A stretch of DNA of 64,000 bases from Chryseobacterium gleum (GTDB lineage: Bacteria > Bacteroidota > Bacteroidia > Flavobacteriales > Weeksellaceae): positions 2,790,001 through 2,854,000 of the forward strand of contig NZ_LR134289.1 of NCBI RefSeq assembly GCF_900636535.1, written 5' to 3'. The notes under the pieces were generated by a model. That model did not search any database. It saw only the letters and a list, made by a program, of their open reading frames with translations, and had not been told where the DNA came from. Below, piece after piece: positions 17,670 through 27,681 of the stretch. The position numbers were made by a program, and so were the translations under genes. Numbering within the stretch: position 1 is the first letter of the stretch; every line of letters begins with the position of its first letter.

Positions 17670-18878
17670 ATGAAACCTATCAAGCAAAAAACATTTACAG
17701 ATCCCTATTTAAGAAACCTTACGCTTTATGTGTTCACAGCGATTATCTGCGGGGCACTAACCGGCTATTATTTTCCGGAAGTCAGTAAGCATCTGGAAAC
17801 GGTGAGCAGTTACTTCTTCATGCTTCTTGAGGTTTTGATCGTTCCCGTTATTTTCATTGCGGTGATGTATGGGGTAAGCTATATTTTCAGTACCAAAAAT
17901 GCTTTTAAAATTGTAAGCCAGATGGTACTGTATTTTTTGATCATCACATCTATCAGTATCTTATTGGGAATCGGTTCCGGGCTTCTTCTAAAGCCAGGTG
18001 CCAATACAGGAATTATTATTTCTTCCCATAAAGCACTTCCGGAAAGATTTTTAACAAGGATTACCAATCCTTTACATATCAGCAATTATGTACTTTTCCT
18101 CTTAATATCAATATCTGCGGGAGTCGTGATTGGCCTTTCAAAGAAAAAGAATAACATTCTTAAAGCTATAGATGTGGGAAGAAACCTGTTCTTCAAACTT
18201 ATCAAGTATGTTTACATTTTTCTTCCTGTTGTTATTTTCTGTAATATCGCTTACGGAATTTCAGTCTACGGAATTAATACTTTACTACCGTTGAGTAAGA
18301 TTGTTGCCACGGTATATCTTACCAGTGTATTTTTTATTTTCGGGATCTTAGGGGTTATAACCGCTTATTTTAAAATTAACCTCTGGGATTTTCTGATCAG
18401 CATCAAGGAAGAAATCATTCTGGTAGTAGCTACCTCTTCTTCAAAGACGGCATTTCCCATGATCTTTGATAAAATGGAATCACAGGGATATGACAGAAAA
18501 ATTCTTCGCCTTGTTATTCCTTTGGGATATAATTTCAATCTGGCAGGAGCCTGCATCTACCTTCCAATTTCGTGTATTTTCCTGGCCCAGCTTTATAATA
18601 TTCCGCTTACGACGAAAGATTATTTCTGGCTTTTTATCACCATTTCAATTGCATCAAAAACAGCTTCGGGTGTTCCCGGGTCAGGCTTTCTTGCCCTGAT
18701 GTTCACCTTAAGCCGGTTCGGAAAAATTCCGGCCACAGATCTTGCGCTATTATACAGCATAGACCGCTTTATGAATGAAGCCAGATCTGTTACCAACTTC
18801 ATAGGCATTACCGTTTCGGCTGCCATTATTTCAAAAATTAACCAAAATACTATTTCTTTAAAAAATGATGTTTCCTGA
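17670..18878 (+). CDS. DctA-like dicarboxylate/amino acid:cation symporter
   Basis: The protein has 402 residues from the ATG at 17670 (a GTG one codon earlier is less likely) and belongs to the SDF/DAACS family. The TM7 substrate loop TSSSKTAFP is present, as is the DctA-like TM8 signature IDRFMNEARSVTN (365-377). The cation-site motif that reads NLDGT in DctA and NMDGT in glutamate carriers is here NLAGA (290-294), so the aspartate and threonine are lost. It overlaps the TerC gene by 14 nt, implying coupled translation. Confidence 0.9.
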   Translation: MKPIKQKTFTDPYLRNLTLYVFTAIICGALTGYYFPEVSKHLETVSSYFFMLLEVLIVPVIFIAVMYGVSYIFSTKNAFKIVSQMVLYFLIITSISILLGIGSGLLLKPGANTGIIISSHKALPERFLTRITNPLHISNYVLFLLISISAGVVIGLSKKKNNILKAIDVGRNLFFKLIKYVYIFLPVVIFCNIAYGISVYGINTLLPLSKIVATVYLTSVFFIFGILGVITAYFKINLWDFLISIKEEIILVVATSSSKTAFPMIFDKMESQGYDRKILRLVIPLGYNFNLAGACIYLPISCIFLAQLYNIPLTTKDYFWLFITISIASKTASGVPGSGFLALMFTLSRFGKIPATDLALLYSIDRFMNEARSVTNFIGITVSAAIISKINQNTISLKNDVS

Positions 18879-19656
18879 TTTTACCCACCTTTTAAATGAC
18901 ATATTACAAAACCCGGCAAAATCGATAGCCATTATCGGTAATCTTATCCTTATTGAAAGCCTTCTCTCCGTAGACAATGCAGCCGTATTGGCTACCATCG
19001 TTATGGATCTTCCCGAAAATCAAAGAAAAAAAGCTTTGAAATACGGAATCCTAGGAGCTTATGTGTTCCGCGGACTGGCTCTTATTTTTGCTTCTGTGCT
19101 GATTTCCGTGTGGTGGCTGAAACCGCTGGGAGGTTTGTATTTAATTTATATTTCTGTTGACTGGTTTATCAAAAAAATAAAAAACACAAGTGATGATGAA
19201 AGTTCAGAAGAAAACCCCAACAAAGAATCCAGTTGGCTGTATAAAAATTCAATTGGATTGTTGGGGCAATTCTGGGCTACGGTTGCCATTGTAGAAGTAA
19301 TGGATCTTGCATTTTCCATAGATAATGTTTTTGCGGCAGTCGCTTTCTCAGACAACTTACTTCTGATTACATTAGGTGTTTTTATAGGAATTTTAGCCAT
19401 GAGATTTATTGCGCAGTGGTTTGTACGCCTTATGCAGGTATTCCCCTTCCTGGAAACCGCTGCTTTTATTGTAATTGCTGTTTTAGGAATTAAACTAAGC
19501 TTATCTCTGTATGAGCACTTCTACCCTGCCACGGCATTCGCTCAATTTTTAGGCAGCCATACCATGGAAATTTTAGTTTCTGCCGTTACCGTTCTTTTGT
19601 TTGTAGTACCTGTATTAACCAGCTATCTTTTCGGAATTCCGGCCCGTAAAAAATAA
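18865..19656 (+). CDS. TerC-family integral membrane protein
   Basis: The protein has 263 residues with about seven transmembrane helices and the two TerC acidic membrane motifs: ESLLSVDNAAVLA near residue 30 and MDLAFSIDNVFAA near 150. A charged cytoplasmic loop (SDDESSEENPNKESS) lies between the halves. TerC proteins act in metal, often manganese, export and supply. It overlaps the DctA-like gene by 14 nt. Linkage to a CitMHS metal-citrate symporter suggests handling of co-imported metal, which is inference. Confidence 0.92.
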   Translation: MMFPDFTHLLNDILQNPAKSIAIIGNLILIESLLSVDNAAVLATIVMDLPENQRKKALKYGILGAYVFRGLALIFASVLISVWWLKPLGGLYLIYISVDWFIKKIKNTSDDESSEENPNKESSWLYKNSIGLLGQFWATVAIVEVMDLAFSIDNVFAAVAFSDNLLLITLGVFIGILAMRFIAQWFVRLMQVFPFLETAAFIVIAVLGIKLSLSLYEHFYPATAFAQFLGSHTMEILVSAVTVLLFVVPVLTSYLFGIPARKK

Positions 19657-19773
19657 TTTTTCTGCCAAATTTTCACATTCGGAAAATAAAAATCTGCCAT
19701 TTCAGCCATCGGCGCCTCATGGCATACATTTAGAGAATTTCAAGACAGAAATAATTAAAAAATTAAATATATT

Positions 19774-20052
19774 ATGTCAGTAAACTTTAAACCATTGGCA
19801 GACAGAGTTCTGGTAGAGCCAATCGCAGCAGAAACTAAAACAGCTTCAGGTATTATTATCCCGGATACTGCAAAGGAAAAGCCGCAAGAAGGTACTGTAG
19901 TAGCAGTAGGTCCTGGTAAAAAAGACGAGCCTACAACGGTTCAGGTAGGTGACAAAGTACTTTATGGTAAATATTCAGGTTCTGAATTGAAGTTAGAAGG
20001 GAAAGATTACTTAATCGTAAGAGAAGCTGACTTATTGGGAATCATCGGTTAA
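19774..20052 (+). CDS. groES: Co-chaperonin GroES
   Basis: The protein has 92 residues and is the lid of the GroEL chamber. The conserved start [12 protein letters not shown], the mobile loop (about 18-33, with TASGIIIPD) and the end DLLGII are intact. It is followed 95 nt later by groL. No CIRCE element (TTAGCACTC inverted repeat) is seen upstream. The upstream 117 nt carries CTGCCATTTCAGCC and TGGCATACATTT, whose role is unclear. Confidence 0.98.
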   Translation: MSVNFKPLADRVLVEPIAAETKTASGIIIPDTAKEKPQEGTVVAVGPGKKDEPTTVQVGDKVLYGKYSGSELKLEGKDYLIVREADLLGIIG

Positions 20053-20141
20053 TTTGTAAAAAGTAAAATGTATTCATGTAAAATGATATTTTCAGAATAC
20101 AAAATCATTAATACATTGTACAAAGTACATTAATACAATAA

Positions 20142-21773
<1,632 letters not shown>

Positions 21774-21802
21774 TAGCGAGTTGCTGAGACAATTTAATAT
21801 AT

Positions 21803-21834
21803 AAACCGTTCTACTTTGTAGGGCGGTTTTTTTC
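21803..21834 (+). terminator. groL terminator
   Basis: AAACCGTTCTAC, loop TTT, GTAGGGCGGTTT (21803-21829), then a run of T. The T-G wobble keeps the stem continuous. The same terminator, with covarying stem bases, closes the downstream groL-tail copies. Confidence 0.9.
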
Positions 21835-22034
21835 TGTATTAGTTTTTTAACTATATTTGGCCCTCTAAATAAAACCATGAAAGCATACATTATACAAACT
21901 TTAAACTTGAATCAAAGTTCTAAAAAGATTTAGCAATTAACTAAAATTGCATTCACACTATTTTTGCTTATAAATATTATATCTTCATGATCGTACCTGA
22001 TCACAATAAAAACGTTATAAAAAGAAAATCATAA

Positions 22035-24101
22035 ATGAAAAAAATACTTTTACTATTTTTAATTACTATTACTTTTAATGAAATATTTTCTCAGACTAAT
22101 TGGGAGTTATTAAACCCCAAGCCAACAACAAACACTGGAAAGCATATTGAATTCGTTTCTAGTAATAACGGTTTTATAATTACATCAAATGAACTCCTAG
22201 AAACTATAGATTCTGGTGCGACCTGGACAAAAAAACAAAATATTTTAAGTGGCAATGATATTAGTTTTAAGAATGGGATTGGCTATATTGTAGGGGATTC
22301 CGGTTATATTTTAAAGACCATAGATAATGGTGTAAGTTGGCAACAAATATCTACTGGCTTTAATACTTCTTTTAATACAGTAAATATTATAGACAATAAC
22401 ACAATTATTCTATCAGGTTCGAATAGTATTATTAAAACCCTTGACGGTGGAACTACGTGGATAAATTATACTATTCCAAACGTAACAGTTGTCAAAACGG
22501 CCTTTACAAGTTCTCTGATTGGACATGCTGTTTGTAATAACGGCAAGATACAGAAGACTATAGATGGTGGCAACACCTGGTATAATACTTATAATACTAA
22601 TGTATACCCATCTAACTTTTTGACAGTTTATTTCATAAACCAGAATGTCGGTTTTGCATCAAGACAACACGATGACTTATTTAAAACCACAGATGGTGGC
22701 GAAAGTTGGACAGAAATTACAGGATCATTTGAAGCAATGTATGATTTTTACTTTTTAGATGAAAATAATGGTTTTGCCACAGGTAATTATGGTGCAACTT
22801 ATAAAACGACTAATGGCGGAATTACATGGAGCCAGATTTTTTTCCAAAACGGATACTTTGACAATACTTCAATGTATGGCATTTTCTTTCAGGATAGTAA
22901 CAAAGGGTTTGCTACAGGAGCAAGAGGAAGAATAATTAAAACCATAGATGGAGGAAACACATGGACACAACATTCGCCCACCTACAATGATTTCAGACAA
23001 CTACAAATAGTGAATAATGTTGGTTTTGCATTAACTAATAATCAATTTTACAAAACCAATAATTTTGGTGACACGTGGACATTGGTTGGCACGTTAAATC
23101 TTGGCACATCTGTTAATAGTAGTGATTTCACATTTATTAATGAAAACTTAGGGTATGCAACTACTGGAGGAACATATGGAGGACATGTTTATAAAACAAC
23201 TGATGGAGGATCAACATGGGAAATATTAAATAATGGAAATGATATTATAGACGAAGGGATAAGTTCTATTTGTTTTTTGGATGGTAATACTGGTTTTATT
23301 TCTGGTGGTTTTAACCAAAAAAAAGTCATGAAAACAACAAACGGAGGAAGCAGTTGGACACAGGTATCAAACCAAGCCTTTGGAAATATTCAGTTTGTAA
23401 ACTCGCTTGTGGGTTATGCTAATAGAGTTGGGAATTATTATGGAGCAATGTATAAAACTATAGATGGAGGTAACACATGGAATCAACTCATTGAATTAGC
23501 AGGAGATGGAATCAACTCTTTTCATTTTGTTGATGAAAATAATGGCTACTTTGCGGGAGATAACTCTATATTTTACAAAACAACAAATGGTGGTCTAAGT
23601 TGGACACAAATGTCAGTTCCTTACGGCTATTATACATTAACAAAATTTTACACCCCTAATATAGGATATATTGTAAATGAAAATGGTGAAATATACAAAA
23701 CCATAAATGGCGGAATAAATTGGTCATCAGTAACAACTCAGTATAGATTAAACTCTCTTGAATTAGTTAATAATTATATTTTCACAGCAGGAACAAATGG
23801 AAAAATATACAGAAGCTTTACCGGGTATACAGTTCTAGGTACATCAGAAAAAGAAACTGAAAAACAATTTGTTGTATATCCAAATCCTACTTCCAATTAT
23901 ATCAATGTAAATTTAAATGGCAAAGCCGAAAAAGTAGAATTATATAGTGCTGATGGAAGATTTTTAACTCCTAAATTCATTACAAATACAAAAGATTTCA
24001 TTAAGTTAGATGTGACTGATTTTTCTCCTGGAATATATTACCTAAAATTAACTTTCAAAAACAATAAATCCCTCACGAAGCAAGTTATTGTAAAAAAATA
24101 A
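22035..24101 (+). CDS. T9SS-exported protein with YCF48/BNR-like beta-propeller repeats
   Basis: The protein has 688 residues. A signal peptide (about 1-19, ending FSQ) is followed by many repeats of roughly 40 residues with the pattern KT(I/T)DGGxTW, the Asp-box/YCF48 type (about 35-600). A type IX secretion C-terminal sorting domain follows (about 610-688, starting VVYPNPTSNYI and ending KQVIVKK). It should be exported and attached or released at the cell surface; the ligand is unknown. It is the first cargo between resident groL and groL-tail copy A, and is visibly more A+T-rich than groL. Confidence 0.88.
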   Translation: MKKILLLFLITITFNEIFSQTNWELLNPKPTTNTGKHIEFVSSNNGFIITSNELLETIDSGATWTKKQNILSGNDISFKNGIGYIVGDSGYILKTIDNGVSWQQISTGFNTSFNTVNIIDNNTIILSGSNSIIKTLDGGTTWINYTIPNVTVVKTAFTSSLIGHAVCNNGKIQKTIDGGNTWYNTYNTNVYPSNFLTVYFINQNVGFASRQHDDLFKTTDGGESWTEITGSFEAMYDFYFLDENNGFATGNYGATYKTTNGGITWSQIFFQNGYFDNTSMYGIFFQDSNKGFATGARGRIIKTIDGGNTWTQHSPTYNDFRQLQIVNNVGFALTNNQFYKTNNFGDTWTLVGTLNLGTSVNSSDFTFINENLGYATTGGTYGGHVYKTTDGGSTWEILNNGNDIIDEGISSICFLDGNTGFISGGFNQKKVMKTTNGGSSWTQVSNQAFGNIQFVNSLVGYANRVGNYYGAMYKTIDGGNTWNQLIELAGDGINSFHFVDENNGYFAGDNSIFYKTTNGGLSWTQMSVPYGYYTLTKFYTPNIGYIVNENGEIYKTINGGINWSSVTTQYRLNSLELVNNYIFTAGTNGKIYRSFTGYTVLGTSEKETEKQFVVYPNPTSNYINVNLNGKAEKVELYSADGRFLTPKFITNTKDFIKLDVTDFSPGIYYLKLTFKNNKSLTKQVIVKK

Positions 24102-24110
24102 ATACAATCT

Positions 24111-24258
24111 TGCTTTTAACAACTGAATGTGTTATCACTGAAGTAAAAAGCACTGAACCAGCTATGCCAATGGGTGGTGGAATGCCAGAAATGATGTAAC
24201 GGTCAGCGACCGAAGCAAATTAATATACTAACCGTTCTACTTGTAGGGCGGTTTTTTT
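24111..24258 (+). repeat. groL 3'-end copy A with terminator
   Basis: This aligns with groL from 21685 through the stop and terminator. In the groL frame there are three synonymous changes (GTT, GTA, AAA) and two replacements (A to T, and G to E in the PGMM tail). A 5-bp hairpin CGGTC-agc-GACCG overlaps the end of the stop codon. It starts 10 nt after the stop of the T9SS gene. It has no upstream coding continuity and is not translated as GroEL. Confidence 0.92.
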
Positions 24259-24388
24259 GTTTTACAATAGATCCAACAGGATTTTTACTTGAAAATTCAT
24301 TTATAATTGTATATTGGAGCAATTTGCAAATTTGGGTGTTAACATAATCCGATGAACCAATGACAAACAAAACTTAATAACGAATTGA

Positions 24389-25003
24389 ATGACAAAAAAA
24401 ATAGTAATATTGGTAATAACCTGGTTAGTTTTTGTTCTTGCTGACTACTTTTATCTTCCCTATTTTATCCAACCATTTTCTTGGCTTTTAGTGTGTATAA
24501 TCTTGCTAATTTTAACAGTAAGACAAGTCATAAAATTAATCAAAGAAAAGAAAAACATAAAGGCAAACAGAATAATAAATCTTTCAGTAACATTGAGTTT
24601 ATTAGTTCTAACGTTTTACAATTTCAACAAAATCCCCAACTCCATTATTGAAAAAATTGACTGGAGTATTTCTTACAATAAGCGCAATCAAATAGTAAAA
24701 GATGTTTTAACAGAAAAATTGAAACCCAATACAAAAATGAATAATGGCATTTGTAAACTTTCATTTGACTTCCCCATTATTTCAAATGGCGGAAATGATA
24801 TTTGGGTTTATCAAAATAAAACAGAAGGTACGAAAACTATCAAATTCTGGATTTCTCGGGGCTTTTTCGAAGCACCACAAACTTATTTTATATTCACAAA
24901 TGATAATGAGACACAAAAGCAATACGAAGAACTAATAAAAGTAAAACCTGAATATAATTGGAAGTTAGAAAAAAATTGGTACCGGATAATGGAACGAGAT
25001 TAA
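24389..25003 (+). CDS. Unknown membrane protein (cargo 2)
   Basis: The protein has 204 residues with three hydrophobic helices in the first 95 (about 5-24, 29-47 and 65-85). A soluble C-terminal domain of about 110 residues follows, with DIWVYQNK and FWISRGFF segments. I do not recognise the family. It stands alone between groL-tail copy A and a groL-like terminator (25049-25079). Upstream at 24305-24335 is a promoter-like stretch (TTGTATATTGG...CAAATTTG) shared in part with the other cargo genes. Confidence 0.6.
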   Translation: MTKKIVILVITWLVFVLADYFYLPYFIQPFSWLLVCIILLILTVRQVIKLIKEKKNIKANRIINLSVTLSLLVLTFYNFNKIPNSIIEKIDWSISYNKRNQIVKDVLTEKLKPNTKMNNGICKLSFDFPIISNGGNDIWVYQNKTEGTKTIKFWISRGFFEAPQTYFIFTNDNETQKQYEELIKVKPEYNWKLEKNWYRIMERD

Positions 25004-25048
25004 AATTTCTTTAATCAAAATTATCCGACTTTATAAAGGTGCTAAACT

Positions 25049-25079
25049 TAACCGTTCTGCTTTTGTAGGGCGGTTTTTA
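25049..25079 (+). terminator. groL-like terminator after cargo 2 (copy B)
   Basis: AACCGTTCTGC, loop TTTT, GTAGGGCGGTT, T-run. It closely matches the groL terminator but has no groL coding tail. Since related terminators occur elsewhere in the window, it may be independent of the tail copies. Confidence 0.75.
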
Positions 25080-25191
25080 TTTAAGCATGGTTATTATTAA
25101 GAAAATAGTATATTTAGATCTTAAATTAATAACCAAAAAACAGATAGCTTAAACCTAAACAATATGAGCATAGTTGTTTATTGTATAGTGT

Positions 25192-25199
25192 GTAAATTT
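25192..25199 (+). promoter_or_regulatory. Promoter-like element of cargo 3
   Basis: TAAATTTG, preceded by TTG at the Bacteroidetes spacing (TTGTTTATTG...). The same TAAATTTGAATG block lies before cargos 5 and 6. Confidence 0.45.
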
Positions 25200-25224
25200 G
25201 AATGCTATCTATCATTGTATCAAA

Positions 25225-25889
25225 ATGAAACGTATACTACAATTTACTTTATTGATTAGCTCAATGAGTTTGTTCTCTCAAAATTTAGAGGAAAAAATTT
25301 CAAACGAAATCTGTACCTGTTTAGGAAATGTAGAAAATTTAAAAGATCCGGAAAAAAAACTGGAAGAGTGTGTTCAAAAAGTTTTGAAAATAACTACGCT
25401 GAAGTCGTAAGAAAATTTAATGACCCTCAGAATACAAATACAAAAGACATTCAGGATTATTACGTTTCTATTGAAGGACTTTTGCTAAGTAATTGTAAAA
25501 GTTTTTTAGATTACAGAAAAAAAGAATTCATCCGCGAAAAGCAAGAAAGCATTTCTAACTGTGACGATATTAAAACAGGAATTTACTATTATGAAACACT
25601 ACAAAAAAGAGAAAAATCGTATCTGACATTTACAAAAAATGAAGTTATCGAAACAAGAAATAATAACGTTTATACAATTAATAAAATTGAATGGACTGAT
25701 AAATGTACCTACAAATTAAATTTGAAGGAAACTAATAGTAATTACGATGAAGCATATCTCAAAAATAAATCACTCACTTTCAAAGTAATTGAAAATGCTC
25801 CAACATACTTTGTTGTACAAACTGAATATTTTGAAAATGGAGGCTTCAATAATGTGAAAATTTTTAAACTTTCCTTTATCAACGAATAA
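25225..25889 (+). pseudogene. Frameshifted secreted protein with a CTCL cysteine motif (cargo 3)
   Basis: The first frame (25225-25410) gives a signal peptide (MKRILQFTLLISSMSLFSQ) and an EICTCLG motif. The sequence then continues convincingly in another frame (from about 25380 to 25889: FENNYAEVVRKF...). A single-base deletion in the A5 run near 25377-25381 explains the switch. The intact product would be about 220 residues, with an N-terminal part similar in pattern to the protein at 31904. Its stop codon (25887-25889) overlaps the first bases of groL-tail copy C. Sequencing error remains possible. The function is unknown. Confidence 0.65.
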
Positions 25890-26003
25890 ACTGACGAGTA
25901 TGTTCATATACTTGAAGCATTTATCATTGCCCCAACTAAAGTAATAACAGTTGCTCTTGAAAAAGCAGCTTCTGTTTCCAGAATGCTTTAACAACTGAAT
26001 GTA
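25888..26003 (+). repeat. groL 3'-end copy C, decayed and without terminator
   Basis: This aligns with groL 21588-21703 (about codons 481-519). Unlike copies D and E it carries several replacements (for example G to F, D to A, N to K, G to R), and one missing T creates a stop. It ends where the next cargo gene begins: the ATG of cargo 4 follows at 26004. Confidence 0.9.
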
Positions 26004-26429
26004 ATGAAATATTTTAAAATTCTATTTTTATTAATAATTATTTTTGCTGGAATTCTGATAAGTACAAAGTTAAAATTAACTATTGAAAGTGCTGAATACA
26101 ATACGAATTACAAAAATATTTATCCTCCAAACTGTTTCATAAAATTTGAAAACAAAAAATATCTTATTAAACAAATATATAAATACAAGTATAAAATACT
26201 GTGTGAATATTGGGTTGTAGCCAGTGAAGGTTTTGCAGTTCAAAAATTTGAATTTCCTTTTGAAATGAATTATAATAATGATCAAAAAAAATCCTTCCTA
26301 TTAAAATACTCTGAAAACAAAGAATTCATTAAATTCAATTCACGAAAATACAAAATTACGGAAAAAAGAAATGATACAATCATTTCAAAAACAGCTGATA
26401 ACAAGCTTATTGTATTTATTAACGAATAA
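26004..26429 (+). CDS. Unknown small membrane-anchored protein (cargo 4)
   Basis: The protein has 141 residues with one N-terminal hydrophobic helix (about 5-24) and a lysine- and aromatic-rich soluble part (KQIYKYKYKILCEYWVV in the middle). I do not recognise the family. The ATG directly abuts the breakpoint of groL-tail copy C, so no private promoter is visible. It may be read from cargo 3. Copy D follows 46 nt after the stop. Confidence 0.55.
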   Translation: MKYFKILFLLIIIFAGILISTKLKLTIESAEYNTNYKNIYPPNCFIKFENKKYLIKQIYKYKYKILCEYWVVASEGFAVQKFEFPFEMNYNNDQKKSFLLKYSENKEFIKFNSRKYKITEKRNDTIISKTADNKLIVFINE

Positions 26430-26475
26430 GTGAAGTACTATTATTCAAAATCTCACAGATTCTCAACTCAACAAA

Positions 26476-26671
26476 TTAAAGTAATAGGAGCTGCCCTTGA
26501 AAATGCAGCTTCTGTATCTGGAATGCTTTTAACGACTGAATGTGTTATCACTGAAGTGAAGAGTGCTGAACCAGCTATGCCAATGGGTGGTGGAATGCCA
26601 GGAATGATGTAATAGCGTGTCGCTGAGACAATTTAATATATTAACCGTTCTGATTTTCAGAGCGGTTTTTT
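26476..26671 (+). repeat. groL 3'-end copy D with terminator
   Basis: This aligns with groL 21638 through the terminator. From ALENAASV to the stop, 39 codons differ from groL at four positions, all synonymous (AAT, ACG, GTT, AGT). The terminator stem is TCTGA/TCAGA where groL has TCTAC/GTAGG, a compensated change. A hairpin AGCG-tgt-CGCT begins 2 nt after the stop codon. A GTG-started frame from 26430 happens to read into it but is not a credible gene. Confidence 0.94.
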
Positions 26672-26731
26672 ATATAGAAAATCTAAAGAACTTTTTACTT
26701 AAAATTTTATTTGCAATTATATATCATATAT

Positions 26732-26753
26732 GAGCTTAAAGTGTAAATTTGAA
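26732..26753 (+). promoter_or_regulatory. Promoter-like element of cargo 5
   Basis: GTGTAAATTTGAAT (around 26741-26754) matches the elements before cargos 3 and 6. Upstream sequence back to TTTTTACTT is also shared with the region after copy A. Confidence 0.4.
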
Positions 26754-26802
26754 TATCAACCGTAATTACAACAAAAAGCACATTCAAACCGATTAATCAA
26801 TC

Positions 26803-27354
26803 ATGAAAAAGTTCGCATTACTTATTTTTATATGTTTATGTATAAATCTGTTTTCACAAAAAAATATAATTCAAGATTTAAAAATTGTTGATTATGAATT
26901 AATATCAAATAATAAAATTGAAATTAAATCTTACGCTACATTAGATAAGAAAGGAAACTTAACCGTCTATTCAGATAGCTGGGATGGGAAAAACTATTTC
27001 CAATATACATTAACTTCAGAAGAAATTAACAAATTAAACTCATTATCTGGCAAAAATATTGAATCCTTTGTCAAACAAAAACAACTCAATAGGAATGAAT
27101 ATTTTGCAGGAAATCCAAGATTTATTTCTTATAAATCCAGCGGAAAAGTTTATAGTCTTTGCTTTATTGAGCCATTTATGAATAATGAATTTATGGAGAT
27201 CCTAAAAATTCTAAATTCAAAAATATACAAACATGATGAAACTGCTAAAATTCAAATGCAGACAAACGATTTCGAAAAAGTTGAAATTGAAATTATTGAA
27301 AGAAGCAAAGTAGATAATTACTTACCAACAAAAGCAGTTATTATTCAAAATTAA
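26803..27354 (+). CDS. Unknown secreted protein (cargo 5)
   Basis: The protein has 183 residues. A signal peptide covers about 1-19 (MKKFALLIFICLCINLFSQ). The mature part is lysine-, asparagine- and isoleucine-rich, with no motif I recognise. It stands alone between groL-tail copies D and E, with its own promoter-like element. Low G+C and the single-gene setting match the other cargos. A role as an immunity or surface protein is conceivable but unsupported. Confidence 0.55.
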   Translation: MKKFALLIFICLCINLFSQKNIIQDLKIVDYELISNNKIEIKSYATLDKKGNLTVYSDSWDGKNYFQYTLTSEEINKLNSLSGKNIESFVKQKQLNRNEYFAGNPRFISYKSSGKVYSLCFIEPFMNNEFMEILKILNSKIYKHDETAKIQMQTNDFEKVEIEIIERSKVDNYLPTKAVIIQN

Positions 27355-27405
27355 AAAACTCCCCTTTTAAAATATTCTCCAAAATCCGGAAACTTCAGAA
27401 AATGT

Positions 27406-27538
27406 CCGTGTTATCACTGAAGTAAAAAGCGCTGAACCAGCTATGCCAATGGGTGGTGGAATGCCAGGAATGATGTAACAGCGTAAGCTAAGACAAATTT
27501 AATATATAAACCGTTCTACTTTGTAGGGCGGTTTTTTG
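27406..27538 (+). repeat. groL 3'-end copy E with terminator
   Basis: This aligns with groL from about 21705 through the terminator. Over 22 codons there are three differences from groL (GTT, GTA, AAA), all synonymous and shared with copy A. The terminator stem is identical to that of groL. It starts about 50 nt after the stop of cargo 5 and is the last copy I find. Confidence 0.93.
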
Positions 27539-27636
27539 CTTTATGGTTTCCCGTAAGGAAATAACATATTTATATTTTATATTTAATGGTTAATAAATAG
27601 ATAGCTAAAAACAACATTAACGCAATTATAAATTGT

Positions 27637-27661
27637 ATATTGGTGCAATGCGTAAATTTGA
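27637..27661 (+). promoter_or_regulatory. Promoter of the Abi-alpha gene
   Basis: TTG (27634-27636), 17 nt, TAAATTTG (around 27653-27660). This is the best-preserved form of the promoter shared by the cargo genes. Confidence 0.5.
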
Positions 27662-27681
27662 ATGGACAATATTAAACAAAT

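Noticed and set aside
19657..19773. CIRCE or sigma-54 element before groES
   Set aside because: No TTAGCACTC inverted repeat. TGGCATACATTT lacks the GC pair of a -12 element.
22200..23820. Direct DNA repeats suggesting CRISPR or satellite
   Set aside because: The periodic GATGGTGG-like words encode the TDGG/IDGG protein repeats of the propeller and have no constant spacers.
25049..25079. Counting copy B as a full groL-tail copy
   Set aside because: Only the terminator matches. Similar terminators occur at 42814 and 52914, so independent origin is possible.
25370..25390. Programmed -1 frameshift in the CTCL gene
   Set aside because: The heptamer is C AAA AAG in the wrong register for slippage, and no stimulatory structure is seen. 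A deletion is simpler.
26430..26612. GTG-started frame reading into the groL tail (60 residues)
   Set aside because: The first 16 residues have no coding character and the rest is simply the groL tail kept in frame. Listed as repeat copy D.
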